Origin: Paenibacillaceae bacterium
Lineage (GTDB): Bacteria; Bacillota; Bacilli; Paenibacillales; Paenibacillaceae
DNA length: 64,000 bases
Direction: 5' to 3'
NCBI GenBank assembly: GCA_900766135.1
Contig: CAAFUF010000001.1
Coordinates: forward strand, 65,037 to 129,036
How positions within the stretch are numbered: the first letter of the stretch is position 1; the number at the start of each line of letters is the position of its first letter. This document shows positions 17,549 to 25,335 of the stretch, one piece after another. The notes under the pieces were generated by a model. The model saw only the letters and a program-made list of their open reading frames with translations, had not been told where the DNA came from and ran no database searches. A program made the position numbers and the translations under genes.

Positions 17549-18481
17549 ATGTCCAGTCGCAAAAAACTGAAGCACCGACACTGGAAGCCGAAGACGACCG
17601 GGGATCGCGTGTTTGACGCTATGAACTACATTTTGCTGACCGTCATCACGCTGATTTGCTTCTATCCGTTGCTGCATATATTGCTAGCCTCGGTCAGTAA
17701 CCCGACGGCTCTTATGGCGCATAGCGGAATCTTGCTGAAACCGCTCGGATTCACGCTGGACGGGTATAAGCTGGTCTTTAAAGACAACAGCCTGCTGGTC
17801 GGTTACAAAAATACGATCCTCTACGTGGGACTAGGCACGCTGGTTAATATGGTCATGACGATCATGGGCGCCTTCGTTTTATCGAGAAAAGATCTCTATT
17901 TCAAGAATTTCATTATGATTCTGATTACGATTACGATGTTCTTTGGCGGCGGGTTGATTCCGTGGTTTTTACTGATGAAGGATATTCATTTATACAACAA
18001 CCTGTGGGCGATGATCTTGCCTACGGCTCTGAGCACTTGGAACATTATCATTTTAAGAACGAGCTTCCAGTCGCTCCCGGCCGAGCTGGAGGAAGCGGCG
18101 ACCATCGATGGCGCAAGCCAGGCCAGTATTTTGATCCGCGTGATCCTGCCGCTTTCCAAAGCGACGTTGGCCGTTATCTTCCTGTATTACTTGGTGGGGA
18201 ACTGGAACTCCTGGTTTAACGCGATGGTGCTGCTGAAGGATCGGGAGTTGTTCCCGCTGCAACTGTTAATGAAGGAAATTTTGGTCGCCAACGACTCCAC
18301 GGCAACAACGATCGGCAGCGCGGGGGGCGTCGTCATCGACAGCGCCCAGAGCTCGACCGCGTTCCGGGAACTGGTGAAATATTGCGCGATCGTCGTATCC
18401 ACGGTGCCGATCTTGGTCGTGTATCCGTTCCTGCAGAAGTATTTCGTCAAAGGCGTCTACGTCGGGTCGATAAAAGGATGA
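17549..18481 (+). CDS. Sugar ABC transporter permease, LplC type
   Basis: A 310-residue membrane subunit paralogous to the gene at the left edge of the window. It shows the LplC-typical start (GDRVFDAMNYILLTVITLICFYPLL), the FFGGGLIPWFLL segment, an EAA loop LEEAATIDGASQASILIRVILP and the ending GSIKG. I place the start at the ATG at 17549, six bases after AAAGGGGG; ATG 17543 is possible but too close to that RBS. Its stop overlaps the next gene's start by 4 bp (ATGA). Confidence 0.93.
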   Translation: MSSRKKLKHRHWKPKTTGDRVFDAMNYILLTVITLICFYPLLHILLASVSNPTALMAHSGILLKPLGFTLDGYKLVFKDNSLLVGYKNTILYVGLGTLVNMVMTIMGAFVLSRKDLYFKNFIMILITITMFFGGGLIPWFLLMKDIHLYNNLWAMILPTALSTWNIIILRTSFQSLPAELEEAATIDGASQASILIRVILPLSKATLAVIFLYYLVGNWNSWFNAMVLLKDRELFPLQLLMKEILVANDSTATTIGSAGGVVIDSAQSSTAFRELVKYCAIVVSTVPILVVYPFLQKYFVKGVYVGSIKG

Positions 18482-19905
18482 GCATAAGGATGGAAAAGAA
18501 AAGAATCGGAAAGGCGCTGCTGCCCGCCATCTGTCTGCTTCTCGTTTCCCAGGTCGGGTGTGCCGGTTCCGGTGCCGGGGGCGCGGAGCGGGAGGATTTC
18601 TATAATGTCTTGATGCAGGATGGGGCTGATCCGTGGGCATACAGACATACGGATGGGTATTACTACTTCACGAAGACGACCGGTGGCGACGTCACGGTCT
18701 GGAGGTCCGCCAGCCTGACCGGCGTGGATGCGGCTCCGCGGAGGGTCATCCAGACGGGCGGCCACGGCATCTGGGCTCCGGAGCTTCATTATATTGATGG
18801 AGCCTGGTATATCTACTACGCGATGGATGACGGGGACAACGTAAATCATCGCATGTACGTGATGGAGAATACCTCGGCCGATCCAACCCAAGGCGTGTGG
18901 AAGCAAAAAGGGCAAATCACCGACTCGACCAACCGCTGGGCGATAGACGGCACGGTGCTGCAGTTGGATGGACAGTTGTATTTGATTTGGTCCGGTTGGG
19001 AAGGGGACGTCAATGTCAGTCAAAATCTATACATCGCCCATATGAGCAACCCCTGGACGATCGATTCGGAACGCGTGGAAATCGCCCGGCCAACCTTTGC
19101 ATGGGAAACCAACCATTCGCCGCATGTGAATGAAGGTCCGCAAGTGGCGGTTCGAAACGGGACCATCAATCTTGTTTATTCGGCGAGCGGAAGCTGGACG
19201 AATGATTATTGCCTGGGATTGATCACGGCCAAGGTTGGCGCTGATTTGTTGAATCCTGACTCATGGCACAAGAGGGAAGAGCCGATTTTCGTCTCCGGCA
19301 ACGGGCTGTACGGCCCAGGTCACCATTCCTTTACCACGTCTCCCGACGGTACGGAGGATTGGATCGTTTATCACGTGGCGAAATATAAGGACGCCGGCTG
19401 GAACCGGGAAGTGCGGGCGCAGCCTTTTACCTGGAACGAGGATAACACCCCGAATCTCGGCGTTCCTGCGGACCCGAACATCCCGTTGGCTTTGCCTTCC
19501 GGAGAGGCAGCGCGTACCCGTTATGAAGCAGAGAAGGGCACGCTTGGATCCGGCGTGTCCATACGGACGAGCGCCACGGGCTCCGGAGGGAAAACCGTGG
19601 GGCGGTTCGAATCGGAGGATAGCTATGCCGAGTACTCCGTTCAAGCCACGGCGGGAGAATATATCCTGTTGGCAAGAACGGCGAACGGGAGCGCTGACGG
19701 AGAAGTGGCTTATGTTGAATTAAGCGTCAATTCGGAATCGCCCGTGACGCTCGCCGTCCTGCCGAAGGGGTGGGAAAATTGGGGGGCGTCCACCGCGAGA
19801 ATCCGGCTGAAGGACGGGGTGAACAAGCTGCGGTTCGCCAAGGATCGCGGGGAGTTTGAACTGGATGTCTTCGACATCCTGCCGTTAGGTAACCTGGAAA
19901 AATGA
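18478..19905 (+). CDS. Extracellular GH43 glycosidase with C-terminal CBM6-like domain
   Basis: A 475-residue exported enzyme. The N-terminus has basic residues, a hydrophobic core and SQVGC with Cys28, consistent with a lipoprotein although Gln at -3 is an unusual lipobox residue. The GH43 propeller has Asp51 (DGADPWA), Asp157 (AIDGT) and Glu219 (VNEGP). Residues about 345-475 (YEAEKGTL...DVFDILPLG) look like a CBM6-type beta-sandwich that binds polysaccharide. It overlaps the LplC-type permease gene (ATGA), so degradation at the surface and uptake are expressed together. Closest familiar type is exo-arabinofuranosidase, but specificity is uncertain. Confidence 0.88.
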   Translation: MSIRMEKKRIGKALLPAICLLLVSQVGCAGSGAGGAEREDFYNVLMQDGADPWAYRHTDGYYYFTKTTGGDVTVWRSASLTGVDAAPRRVIQTGGHGIWAPELHYIDGAWYIYYAMDDGDNVNHRMYVMENTSADPTQGVWKQKGQITDSTNRWAIDGTVLQLDGQLYLIWSGWEGDVNVSQNLYIAHMSNPWTIDSERVEIARPTFAWETNHSPHVNEGPQVAVRNGTINLVYSASGSWTNDYCLGLITAKVGADLLNPDSWHKREEPIFVSGNGLYGPGHHSFTTSPDGTEDWIVYHVAKYKDAGWNREVRAQPFTWNEDNTPNLGVPADPNIPLALPSGEAARTRYEAEKGTLGSGVSIRTSATGSGGKTVGRFESEDSYAEYSVQATAGEYILLARTANGSADGEVAYVELSVNSESPVTLAVLPKGWENWGASTARIRLKDGVNKLRFAKDRGEFELDVFDILPLGNLEK

Positions 19906-19937
19906 TAAAATTTATGAATATTGATTTATTACAGCTT

Positions 19938-19953
19938 TTTGTAGTAAAGTCAA
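19938..19953 (+). promoter_or_regulatory. Diverged operator-like dyad before the ArsR-type regulator
   Basis: TTTGTAGTAAAGTCAA matches the 16-bp dyad of the three sugar promoters at 12 of 16 positions. A weak promoter (TTGATT at 19921-19926, 18 bp, TAAAGT at 19945-19950) overlaps it, so binding would repress the regulator's own gene. Confidence 0.45.
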
Positions 19954-19996
19954 GAAAGTAAGATCATTTTTTGGGAATACGGATACGGAGGTTCCT

Positions 19997-20935
19997 ATGC
20001 TGGAAGTCGGTATACACGAACCGGATAAGCTGGTTCAGGTGGCTCACGCTCTCTCCACGCGCTCCCGCGTGGATATTCTTCGCCTGCTTAACACGCGGAG
20101 CATGAATATCATTGAACTTGCCGAAACCCTGGAGCTGCCGGTGTCGACGGTAGCGAACAACGTCAAGGTGTTGGAAGCGGCCAAGCTGATCAATACGGAA
20201 TTGCTTCCGGCCGTCCGCGGGGCGATGAAGGTGTGCAGCCGCAATTACGATGATATACTCATCTCGCTGAACACGAGCATTCGGACGTCGAAGGACGGGA
20301 TGAAGTTCTACGAGGTTGAGATGCCGATCGGGCATTACAGCGATTGCGAGGTTCATCCTACGTGCGGCATGGCATCCAGCGAAGGCATGCTGGTTCGGGA
20401 AGACGAACCGGCCAGTTTCTACCATCCTAAGCACGTAGCGGCGCAGATTCTGTGGTTTCGTAAAGGGTACGTGGAGTACCAGTTCCCGTTGGAAGTTCCG
20501 CAGAATGCGAAAATCCAGTCGCTGGAGCTGTCGATGGAAATGTGCTCGGAAGCGCCGAATTACGACAATGATTGGCCCTCGGACATCTCCGTTTGGGTCA
20601 ATGGCGTCGAGATCGGCATGTGGACGAGTCCCGGTGATTTTGGGGATCGGCTCGGTGCCTTAAATCCGACCTGGTGGGAAGACTGGATGACGCAATACGG
20701 TTTATTGAAAACGTGGCGGATCGACCACGAGCGAACGACACTGGACATGCAGAAGGTCTCCGACGTCACCATAAACGATTTGCAGCTCGATCAACGGCCG
20801 AGCTTGCGAGTGCGGATCGGCGTCAAACCGGATGCGGTCCACAAAGGCGGCGTAAACCTGTTTGGGAAGCAGTTTGGCGATTACGACCAGGATCTGGTCC
20901 TCCAAGTCGCCTACACGCTTGATGACGAAACGTAA
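19997..20935 (+). CDS. ArsR-type HTH regulator with novel C-terminal beta-rich sensor domain
   Basis: A 312-residue protein. Residues about 12-75 form an ArsR-like winged helix (LSTRSRVDILRLL, ELAETLELPVSTVANNVKVLEAA). The remaining 235 residues are not the usual small dimerisation region but a long beta-rich, Trp-rich part (FPLEVP, ISVWVNGVEIGMWTSPGDFG, PTWWEDW) resembling a carbohydrate-binding sandwich. Cysteines at 80, 117, 123 and 183 are noted, but the N-terminal CxC metal site of classic ArsR is absent. The start follows GGAGGTTCCT. It sits between the GH43 and GH2 units and is the best candidate to bind the shared dyads. Function inferred, not known. Confidence 0.75.
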   Translation: MLEVGIHEPDKLVQVAHALSTRSRVDILRLLNTRSMNIIELAETLELPVSTVANNVKVLEAAKLINTELLPAVRGAMKVCSRNYDDILISLNTSIRTSKDGMKFYEVEMPIGHYSDCEVHPTCGMASSEGMLVREDEPASFYHPKHVAAQILWFRKGYVEYQFPLEVPQNAKIQSLELSMEMCSEAPNYDNDWPSDISVWVNGVEIGMWTSPGDFGDRLGALNPTWWEDWMTQYGLLKTWRIDHERTTLDMQKVSDVTINDLQLDQRPSLRVRIGVKPDAVHKGGVNLFGKQFGDYDQDLVLQVAYTLDDET

Positions 20936-20956
20936 TCAACCTCATAAGCCTTCTCT

Positions 20957-20992
20957 AAAACCATCGGTTCTCTACGAAACGGTGGTTTTTTT
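20957..20992 (+). terminator. Terminator of the ArsR-type regulator gene
   Basis: A 14-bp stem with two wobble positions (20957-20970 with 20976-20989) and a 5-base loop is followed by a T-run. Confidence 0.85.
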
Positions 20993-21061
20993 GTTTTGCG
21001 GCTATTTAATTACAAAAAGTTCGTAAAATAAAAATCCCTCAATACAACTGATATAATCAGC

Positions 21062-21098
21062 TGAAAGCGTTGACAAAACGGAGGATCGCAGATATATT
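21062..21098 (+). promoter_or_regulatory. cre box overlapping the promoter of the third GH2 gene
   Basis: TGAAAGCGTTGACA (21062-21075) is identical to the cre at 14502 and again ends in TTGACA (-35). TATATT follows after 17 bp (21093-21098). A 13-bp dyad CTGATATAATCAG lies just upstream at 21048-21060. Confidence 0.82.
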
Positions 21099-21119
21099 TA
21101 GCTTAAATGATACAAAAAT

Positions 21120-21135
21120 TATGTATTAAAACAAA
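21120..21135 (+). promoter_or_regulatory. Shared 16-bp operator-like dyad, copy 3
   Basis: TATGTATTAAAACAAA matches copy 1 at 14 of 16 positions and begins 21 bp after the -10, the same geometry as the other two promoters. A weaker related sequence is visible at 21011-21033. Confidence 0.55.
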
Positions 21136-21167
21136 AGTATCTAACGCAGACTAAAAGGAGCGGAAAA

Positions 21168-22922
21168 ATGACAAACCCACATTTGCGCAACGAATACCCC
21201 CGTCCGCAGTTTGTCCGCGACGCGTGGATGAGCCTGAACGGACAATGGGAGTTTGAGTTTGATGATCAAGGAATCGGCGAAAGAGAAGCTTGGTACGAAA
21301 GGCATGATTTCAGCCGGAAAATCAACGTTCCGTTCTGTTATCAGAGCCAGCTCAGCGGCATCGGCGATCCGGCCGTGCATGACCAGGTCTGGTATCGCAG
21401 AACGTTTGCCGTCTCGGAGGCCTACAAGGCCGGACGCCTGCTACTGCATTTCGGCGCCGTCGATTACGAGGCCAAAGTTTGGGTGAACGGCCAACTGGTG
21501 GCGCTGCATGAAGGCGGGAATACGCCGTTTACGGCCGACATCACGGATGTGCTTGCCGAAGGCGAGAATACTCTTGTCGTGAAGGCCACGGACTACAGCC
21601 GCGACGTCTCCCTGCCGCGGGGCAAGCAATACTGGGAAGATCAATCGGCAGGAATTTTTTACACGCGAACGACCGGGATCTGGCAAAGCGTTTGGCTTGA
21701 GCCGGTGCCAAAGACGCGGATCGATCGGATTCGGCTCATTCCGGACATCGACAAAAACGATATCGGTCTCGAGGTGTTCTTGTCGGGGCATAACGCTTCA
21801 GTTAAAGCCAGTATGAAAGCCGTCATCACTTTTAACGGCGAATTCGTCGCCGAGGATTGCTTCTCCTTGAGTCATGAATCGGGACGCCGGGTCATTCACT
21901 TGGACGATTTTAACGATCATGGCCTGGGGCGCTGGTGGACGCCGGAGAGACCCAACTTGTACGACCTGGAGCTCACGCTGTTGGTCGGCGGTACGGCCGT
22001 GGATACGGTCCAGAGTTATTTCGGAATGCGCAAGATTTCGGTGGAAGCCGGCAAACTGCACTTAAATAATCGTTCCTATTATATGAAGCTGGTACTCGAT
22101 CAAGGTTATTTTCCGGACGGCCTGCTGACCGCGCCTAGCGACGACGATTTACGCCGAGATGTGGAACTGGTGAAAGAAATGGGGCTGAACGGAGTACGGA
22201 AGCATCAAAAAATCGAAGATCCCCGCTATTTGTACTGGGCAGATAAGCTGGGGCTGCTCGTATGGGGAGAGATGGCCAATGCCTACCGGTTCACCGAGCC
22301 TTACGTCGCCCGGATGACGCGCGAGTGGATGCAGGCCGTAGAGCGGGACTTCAACCATCCCTGCATCGTGGCTTGGGTTCCGCTGAACGAAAGCTGGGGC
22401 GTGACCAACATTATGATCGACAAGCAGCAGCAACACCATGCGTTATCGCTGTACCACCTGACCAAATCGCTGGATCCGACGCGGCCGGTCATTTCCAATG
22501 ACGGATGGGAGCTGGTCGCTACCGATCTCGTTACCATCCATGATTACGAGTGGCGCAAAGAGGTGCTTGCCGAGCGGTACGCCGATGTCGAAACGGCCTT
22601 GACCGCGCAGCCCGGCAACCGGATGATCTTGGTTCCCGGCTTTCCTTACGAGGGGCAGCCGATTCTGGTCACGGAGTTCGGCGGGATTTCCTATAAGGTA
22701 AATGAATGGGAAGGCTGGGGGTACTCGGGAGCGGCAAATGAGGAGGATTTTGCGCTGCGCCTGCAGAATGTTATCGTACCGATGCTGCAATCCCCGGTGG
22801 TTCAAGGCTTTTGCTATACCCAGTTTACGGACGTGGAGCAGGAGATCAACGGCCTGCTGACCTATGACCGCAAGCCGAAGCTGCCTCTGGAAACCATACG
22901 TTCGATTGTAGCGGGATCCTAA
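21168..22922 (+). CDS. GH2 glycoside hydrolase, copy 3
   Basis: A 584-residue cytoplasmic GH2 enzyme, closely similar throughout to the copies at 9666 and 11468. It has the jelly-roll opening EYPRPQFVRDAWMSLNGQW, a middle Ig-like domain, the acid/base Glu408 in PLNESWG and the nucleophile Glu503 in LVTEFGG. The start is supported by AAAAGGAGCGGAAAA. Its promoter shares the cre and 16-bp dyad with the GH43 and importer units, so it probably belongs to that regulon rather than to the GntR/LacI-controlled operon that holds its two paralogues. Confidence 0.9.
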   Translation: MTNPHLRNEYPRPQFVRDAWMSLNGQWEFEFDDQGIGEREAWYERHDFSRKINVPFCYQSQLSGIGDPAVHDQVWYRRTFAVSEAYKAGRLLLHFGAVDYEAKVWVNGQLVALHEGGNTPFTADITDVLAEGENTLVVKATDYSRDVSLPRGKQYWEDQSAGIFYTRTTGIWQSVWLEPVPKTRIDRIRLIPDIDKNDIGLEVFLSGHNASVKASMKAVITFNGEFVAEDCFSLSHESGRRVIHLDDFNDHGLGRWWTPERPNLYDLELTLLVGGTAVDTVQSYFGMRKISVEAGKLHLNNRSYYMKLVLDQGYFPDGLLTAPSDDDLRRDVELVKEMGLNGVRKHQKIEDPRYLYWADKLGLLVWGEMANAYRFTEPYVARMTREWMQAVERDFNHPCIVAWVPLNESWGVTNIMIDKQQQHHALSLYHLTKSLDPTRPVISNDGWELVATDLVTIHDYEWRKEVLAERYADVETALTAQPGNRMILVPGFPYEGQPILVTEFGGISYKVNEWEGWGYSGAANEEDFALRLQNVIVPMLQSPVVQGFCYTQFTDVEQEINGLLTYDRKPKLPLETIRSIVAGS

Positions 22923-22945
22923 AGATCAAGGAGTATTCCAACCAA

Positions 22946-23806
22946 ATGACAGAACACCAACGAAAAGGCGCCGCATTGATCCATGAGATTGCCCGGACGG
23001 AAGCCCCATACGGAACCTTGGCCATCTGGTATCTCGGCCAGGAAAGCGTGATTGTAAAAGGGGACGGGATCACCATTTACGTGGACCCTTATGTATCGGG
23101 CGATCTGGACGGCGGCGATTGGCGGCGCACATTTCCTGCGCCCATAACGCCGGAAGAGATTCAAGGCGTCCATCTCTGTCTTATAACGCATGAACACGAT
23201 GACCACATGGACGCGAGGACGCTGCCTTGGCTGCATCGCAACAACCCGAAGGCGCCGATCGTAGCGCCGGCAAGCTGCAAGCCGGCATTGCTAGAGATGG
23301 GCATACCGGCCTCCGGGCTGATAACCGCTGATGATCGCCAGGCGCTGGAGCTATTCTCCAAGCTGCGATTGACGCCGATCGCGGCGGCCCATGAACAGCT
23401 GGAACGGGATGCGGAAGGCTGCCCCCGGTTTGTCGGCTACGTCTTGGAGTTAAACGGCGTGACGCTCTACCACGCCGGAGATACGATTGTTTTTCCGGAA
23501 TTAATCGAGCGGGTCGGCGCCCTGAAGCCGGACATCGCCCTGTTGCCGATCAACGGGCGGGACTATTTCCGGCAGCAGCGCGGGATCGTCGGCAACATGG
23601 ATTACCGCGAGGCAGCGCATTTCGCCCGGGAAATCGCGGTGGACACGGTGATCCCGTTGCATTATGACCTGTTTGCGGTAAATGCGGAGAAACCGGGTTA
23701 CTTCGTGGATTACGTGTATGAGCATTTTCCCGAGCAAAAAGTCCATGTGATGGCCAGAAGCGAGCGATTCCTCTACGTATCGCCGCGCGCTTTCCTGCAG
23801 GATTAA
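22946..23806 (+). CDS. MBL-fold metal-dependent hydrolase, UlaG-like
   Basis: A 286-residue metallo-beta-lactamase-fold protein. The metal ligands are visible as HEHDDH (in LITHEHDDHMD), the Asp of YHAGDT and a late His in VIPLHYDLF. The general pattern is that of UlaG-type sugar-phosphate lactonases. It starts 23 bp after the GH2 gene, with AAGGAG upstream, so it is co-transcribed with it and likely handles a sugar lactone or related product of the pathway (inference). No signal peptide is seen, so it is cytoplasmic. Confidence 0.8.
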   Translation: MTEHQRKGAALIHEIARTEAPYGTLAIWYLGQESVIVKGDGITIYVDPYVSGDLDGGDWRRTFPAPITPEEIQGVHLCLITHEHDDHMDARTLPWLHRNNPKAPIVAPASCKPALLEMGIPASGLITADDRQALELFSKLRLTPIAAAHEQLERDAEGCPRFVGYVLELNGVTLYHAGDTIVFPELIERVGALKPDIALLPINGRDYFRQQRGIVGNMDYREAAHFAREIAVDTVIPLHYDLFAVNAEKPGYFVDYVYEHFPEQKVHVMARSERFLYVSPRAFLQD

Positions 23807-23809
23807 CCG

Positions 23810-23854
23810 AAAAAATAGCCGGCCAGGAATTTTCATTCCGGCCGGCTATTTTTT
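23810..23854 (+). terminator. Strong terminator after the UlaG-like gene
   Basis: A stem of about 20 bp built on ATAGCCGGCC / GGCCGGCTAT with a TTTC loop is flanked by A and T runs, so it is usable in both directions. Confidence 0.92.
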
Positions 23855-24241
23855 ATTAGCGGGTTGATGGGGCGGGGGCCTCCTCAGGGCTTCTTTGCAC
23901 CATTATCCCTTTTGTTAAGGGAGAGGGCGCGCGACTCATGATTTTGAATCGATGATGCAACGCCTCTGAACCAACCGTAAACCAACCGTGAACCAACCGT
24001 AAACCAACCGTGAACCAACCGTAAACTAACCGTGAACCAACCGTAAACTAACCGTGAACCAACGCGTAACGCTCCCGCATCGTCCTTTAAACGTGCCTGA
24101 ACCGTCCGTGATTGACACTGGACCGATCCGATGCATTCCCCCTACATTCTCTCCCCGGCTTTTTTCTCCCGTGAGGCCTGTTTCCTTGCAATCTGACCAA
24201 AAGGGATAATCATGAAAAAAGTCCGTATAGCGAGTGTTTAC
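23855..24241. repeat. Convergent intergenic region with an 11-bp tandem repeat
   Basis: From 23968 to about 24066 an 11-bp unit RAACCAACCGT repeats roughly nine times. The first base alternates G/A, giving a 22-bp higher-order period, and two of the A-type units carry T in place of C (AAACTAACCGT). Decayed pieces (GAACCGTCCGTG) continue to about 24110. No gene is visible in the 387-bp gap. Confidence 0.85.
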
Positions 24242-25201
24242 CTAACAGTCATACATGGCGACAATCGCCCGAGCCTCGGCCATCACCCGTTCCCGCAGCT
24301 CCGGCGGGTTTAGCACCTCGATGTCCCGGCCGCCCGCCAGGACCACGCCGCAAGCCCAGTCCAGCGTTTGGAGGTCGACATCTGCTAGAACCTGACCTTG
24401 TTTGTCCGGCCCTTCCGCATGAAGAACCTTGATGAAACGTTCCTTATGCAACCGGTTAAGCCCGGCTTCGGTCGTCCGTACCCGGGCGAGATAGCGGGGC
24501 AGCTCGGATTTGAAGCGGGCGGTCGATTGCTCCCAATAGGCCGCCAGGTCAAAGCCGTTCGGCCTCACGAATGTCTCATCCAACAGGCGGGCTTCCTCCA
24601 GCCGGGAGATGCGGAACGTGCGAAGCTCGCCCCCCGGTTCCTGTTCGGCCGCCAAGTACCATACGTTGCGTTTGGCGATGAGTCCCAAGGGGCGCACGAT
24701 GCGCTGAGCGACGACCTCCTCCTTGCGGTAGCGGATGTGCAGCTTCCGCTGGGTCCAGACGGCCTCCTGCACGGCGGATAGCCACGGGAAAACCTCTTTC
24801 GAGGCATGCCAACCGGCCCCGTCGATATGGATGCGCTCGCGGATCAGCTCGGCGTCCTGCCGGACCGGCGCGGGGGCGGCCGCCAGCAGCTTTTGGTAGG
24901 CGGCCTGAAAATCCCCCTGAATCCCGAGGTCCCTCAGCAGCTCGTTATGGTTCGTCAACAGCAGCGAGACGATCTCCTCCGGCCGCATGCCGGTCAGATT
25001 CGTCCGGTAGCTGTCCGCCAGCACCCAGCCGCCGCGGGAGCCGCGCTCCGCGTATACGGGGATACCCGCAGCACTCAATGCCTCAATGTCCCGGACGATC
25101 GTTCGTTCCGACACCTCCAGCAGCTCCGCCAGCTGGCGTGAGCTCATTTTTCCCCGGTTCTGCAGCAACAACAGCAGATTTAGCAAACGGTCCGCGCGCA
25201 C
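24242..25201 (-). CDS. WYL-domain transcriptional regulator (YafY/DeoR-HTH type)
   Basis: A 319-residue regulator. The N-terminal HTH (RADRLLNLLLLLQNRGKMSSRQLAELLEVSERTIVRDIEAL) is the HTH_11 type. The C-terminal part contains the WYL domain (LHIRYRKEE, RPLGLIAKRNVWYLAAE, FRISRLEEARLL) and its C-terminal extension. The start is assigned to the GTG at 25199-25201, seven bases after AGGGAGG; a longer frame to 25261 would add non-conserved residues. It is divergent from the dehydrogenase at 25336 and probably regulates it, as WYL regulators often control a neighbour. Confidence 0.88.
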   Translation of the reverse strand: MRADRLLNLLLLLQNRGKMSSRQLAELLEVSERTIVRDIEALSAAGIPVYAERGSRGGWVLADSYRTNLTGMRPEEIVSLLLTNHNELLRDLGIQGDFQAAYQKLLAAAPAPVRQDAELIRERIHIDGAGWHASKEVFPWLSAVQEAVWTQRKLHIRYRKEEVVAQRIVRPLGLIAKRNVWYLAAEQEPGGELRTFRISRLEEARLLDETFVRPNGFDLAAYWEQSTARFKSELPRYLARVRTTEAGLNRLHKERFIKVLHAEGPDKQGQVLADVDLQTLDWACGVVLAGGRDIEVLNPPELRERVMAEARAIVAMYDC

Positions 25202-25335
25202 AGAAGTCCTCCCTCTGCCTCTTTCACTTCGTGGAATGATTATATCACGAATATAAGACAATAGATGTCATATATAGTTTGTTATTCTACAGGGGCACGT
25301 GCGAAATTCGAGCAGGAAAGGAAGCGTATGAAACC

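Noticed and set aside
23968..24066. CRISPR-like array
   Set aside because: The 11-bp units are contiguous with no spacers and no cas genes are nearby; it is a simple tandem repeat.
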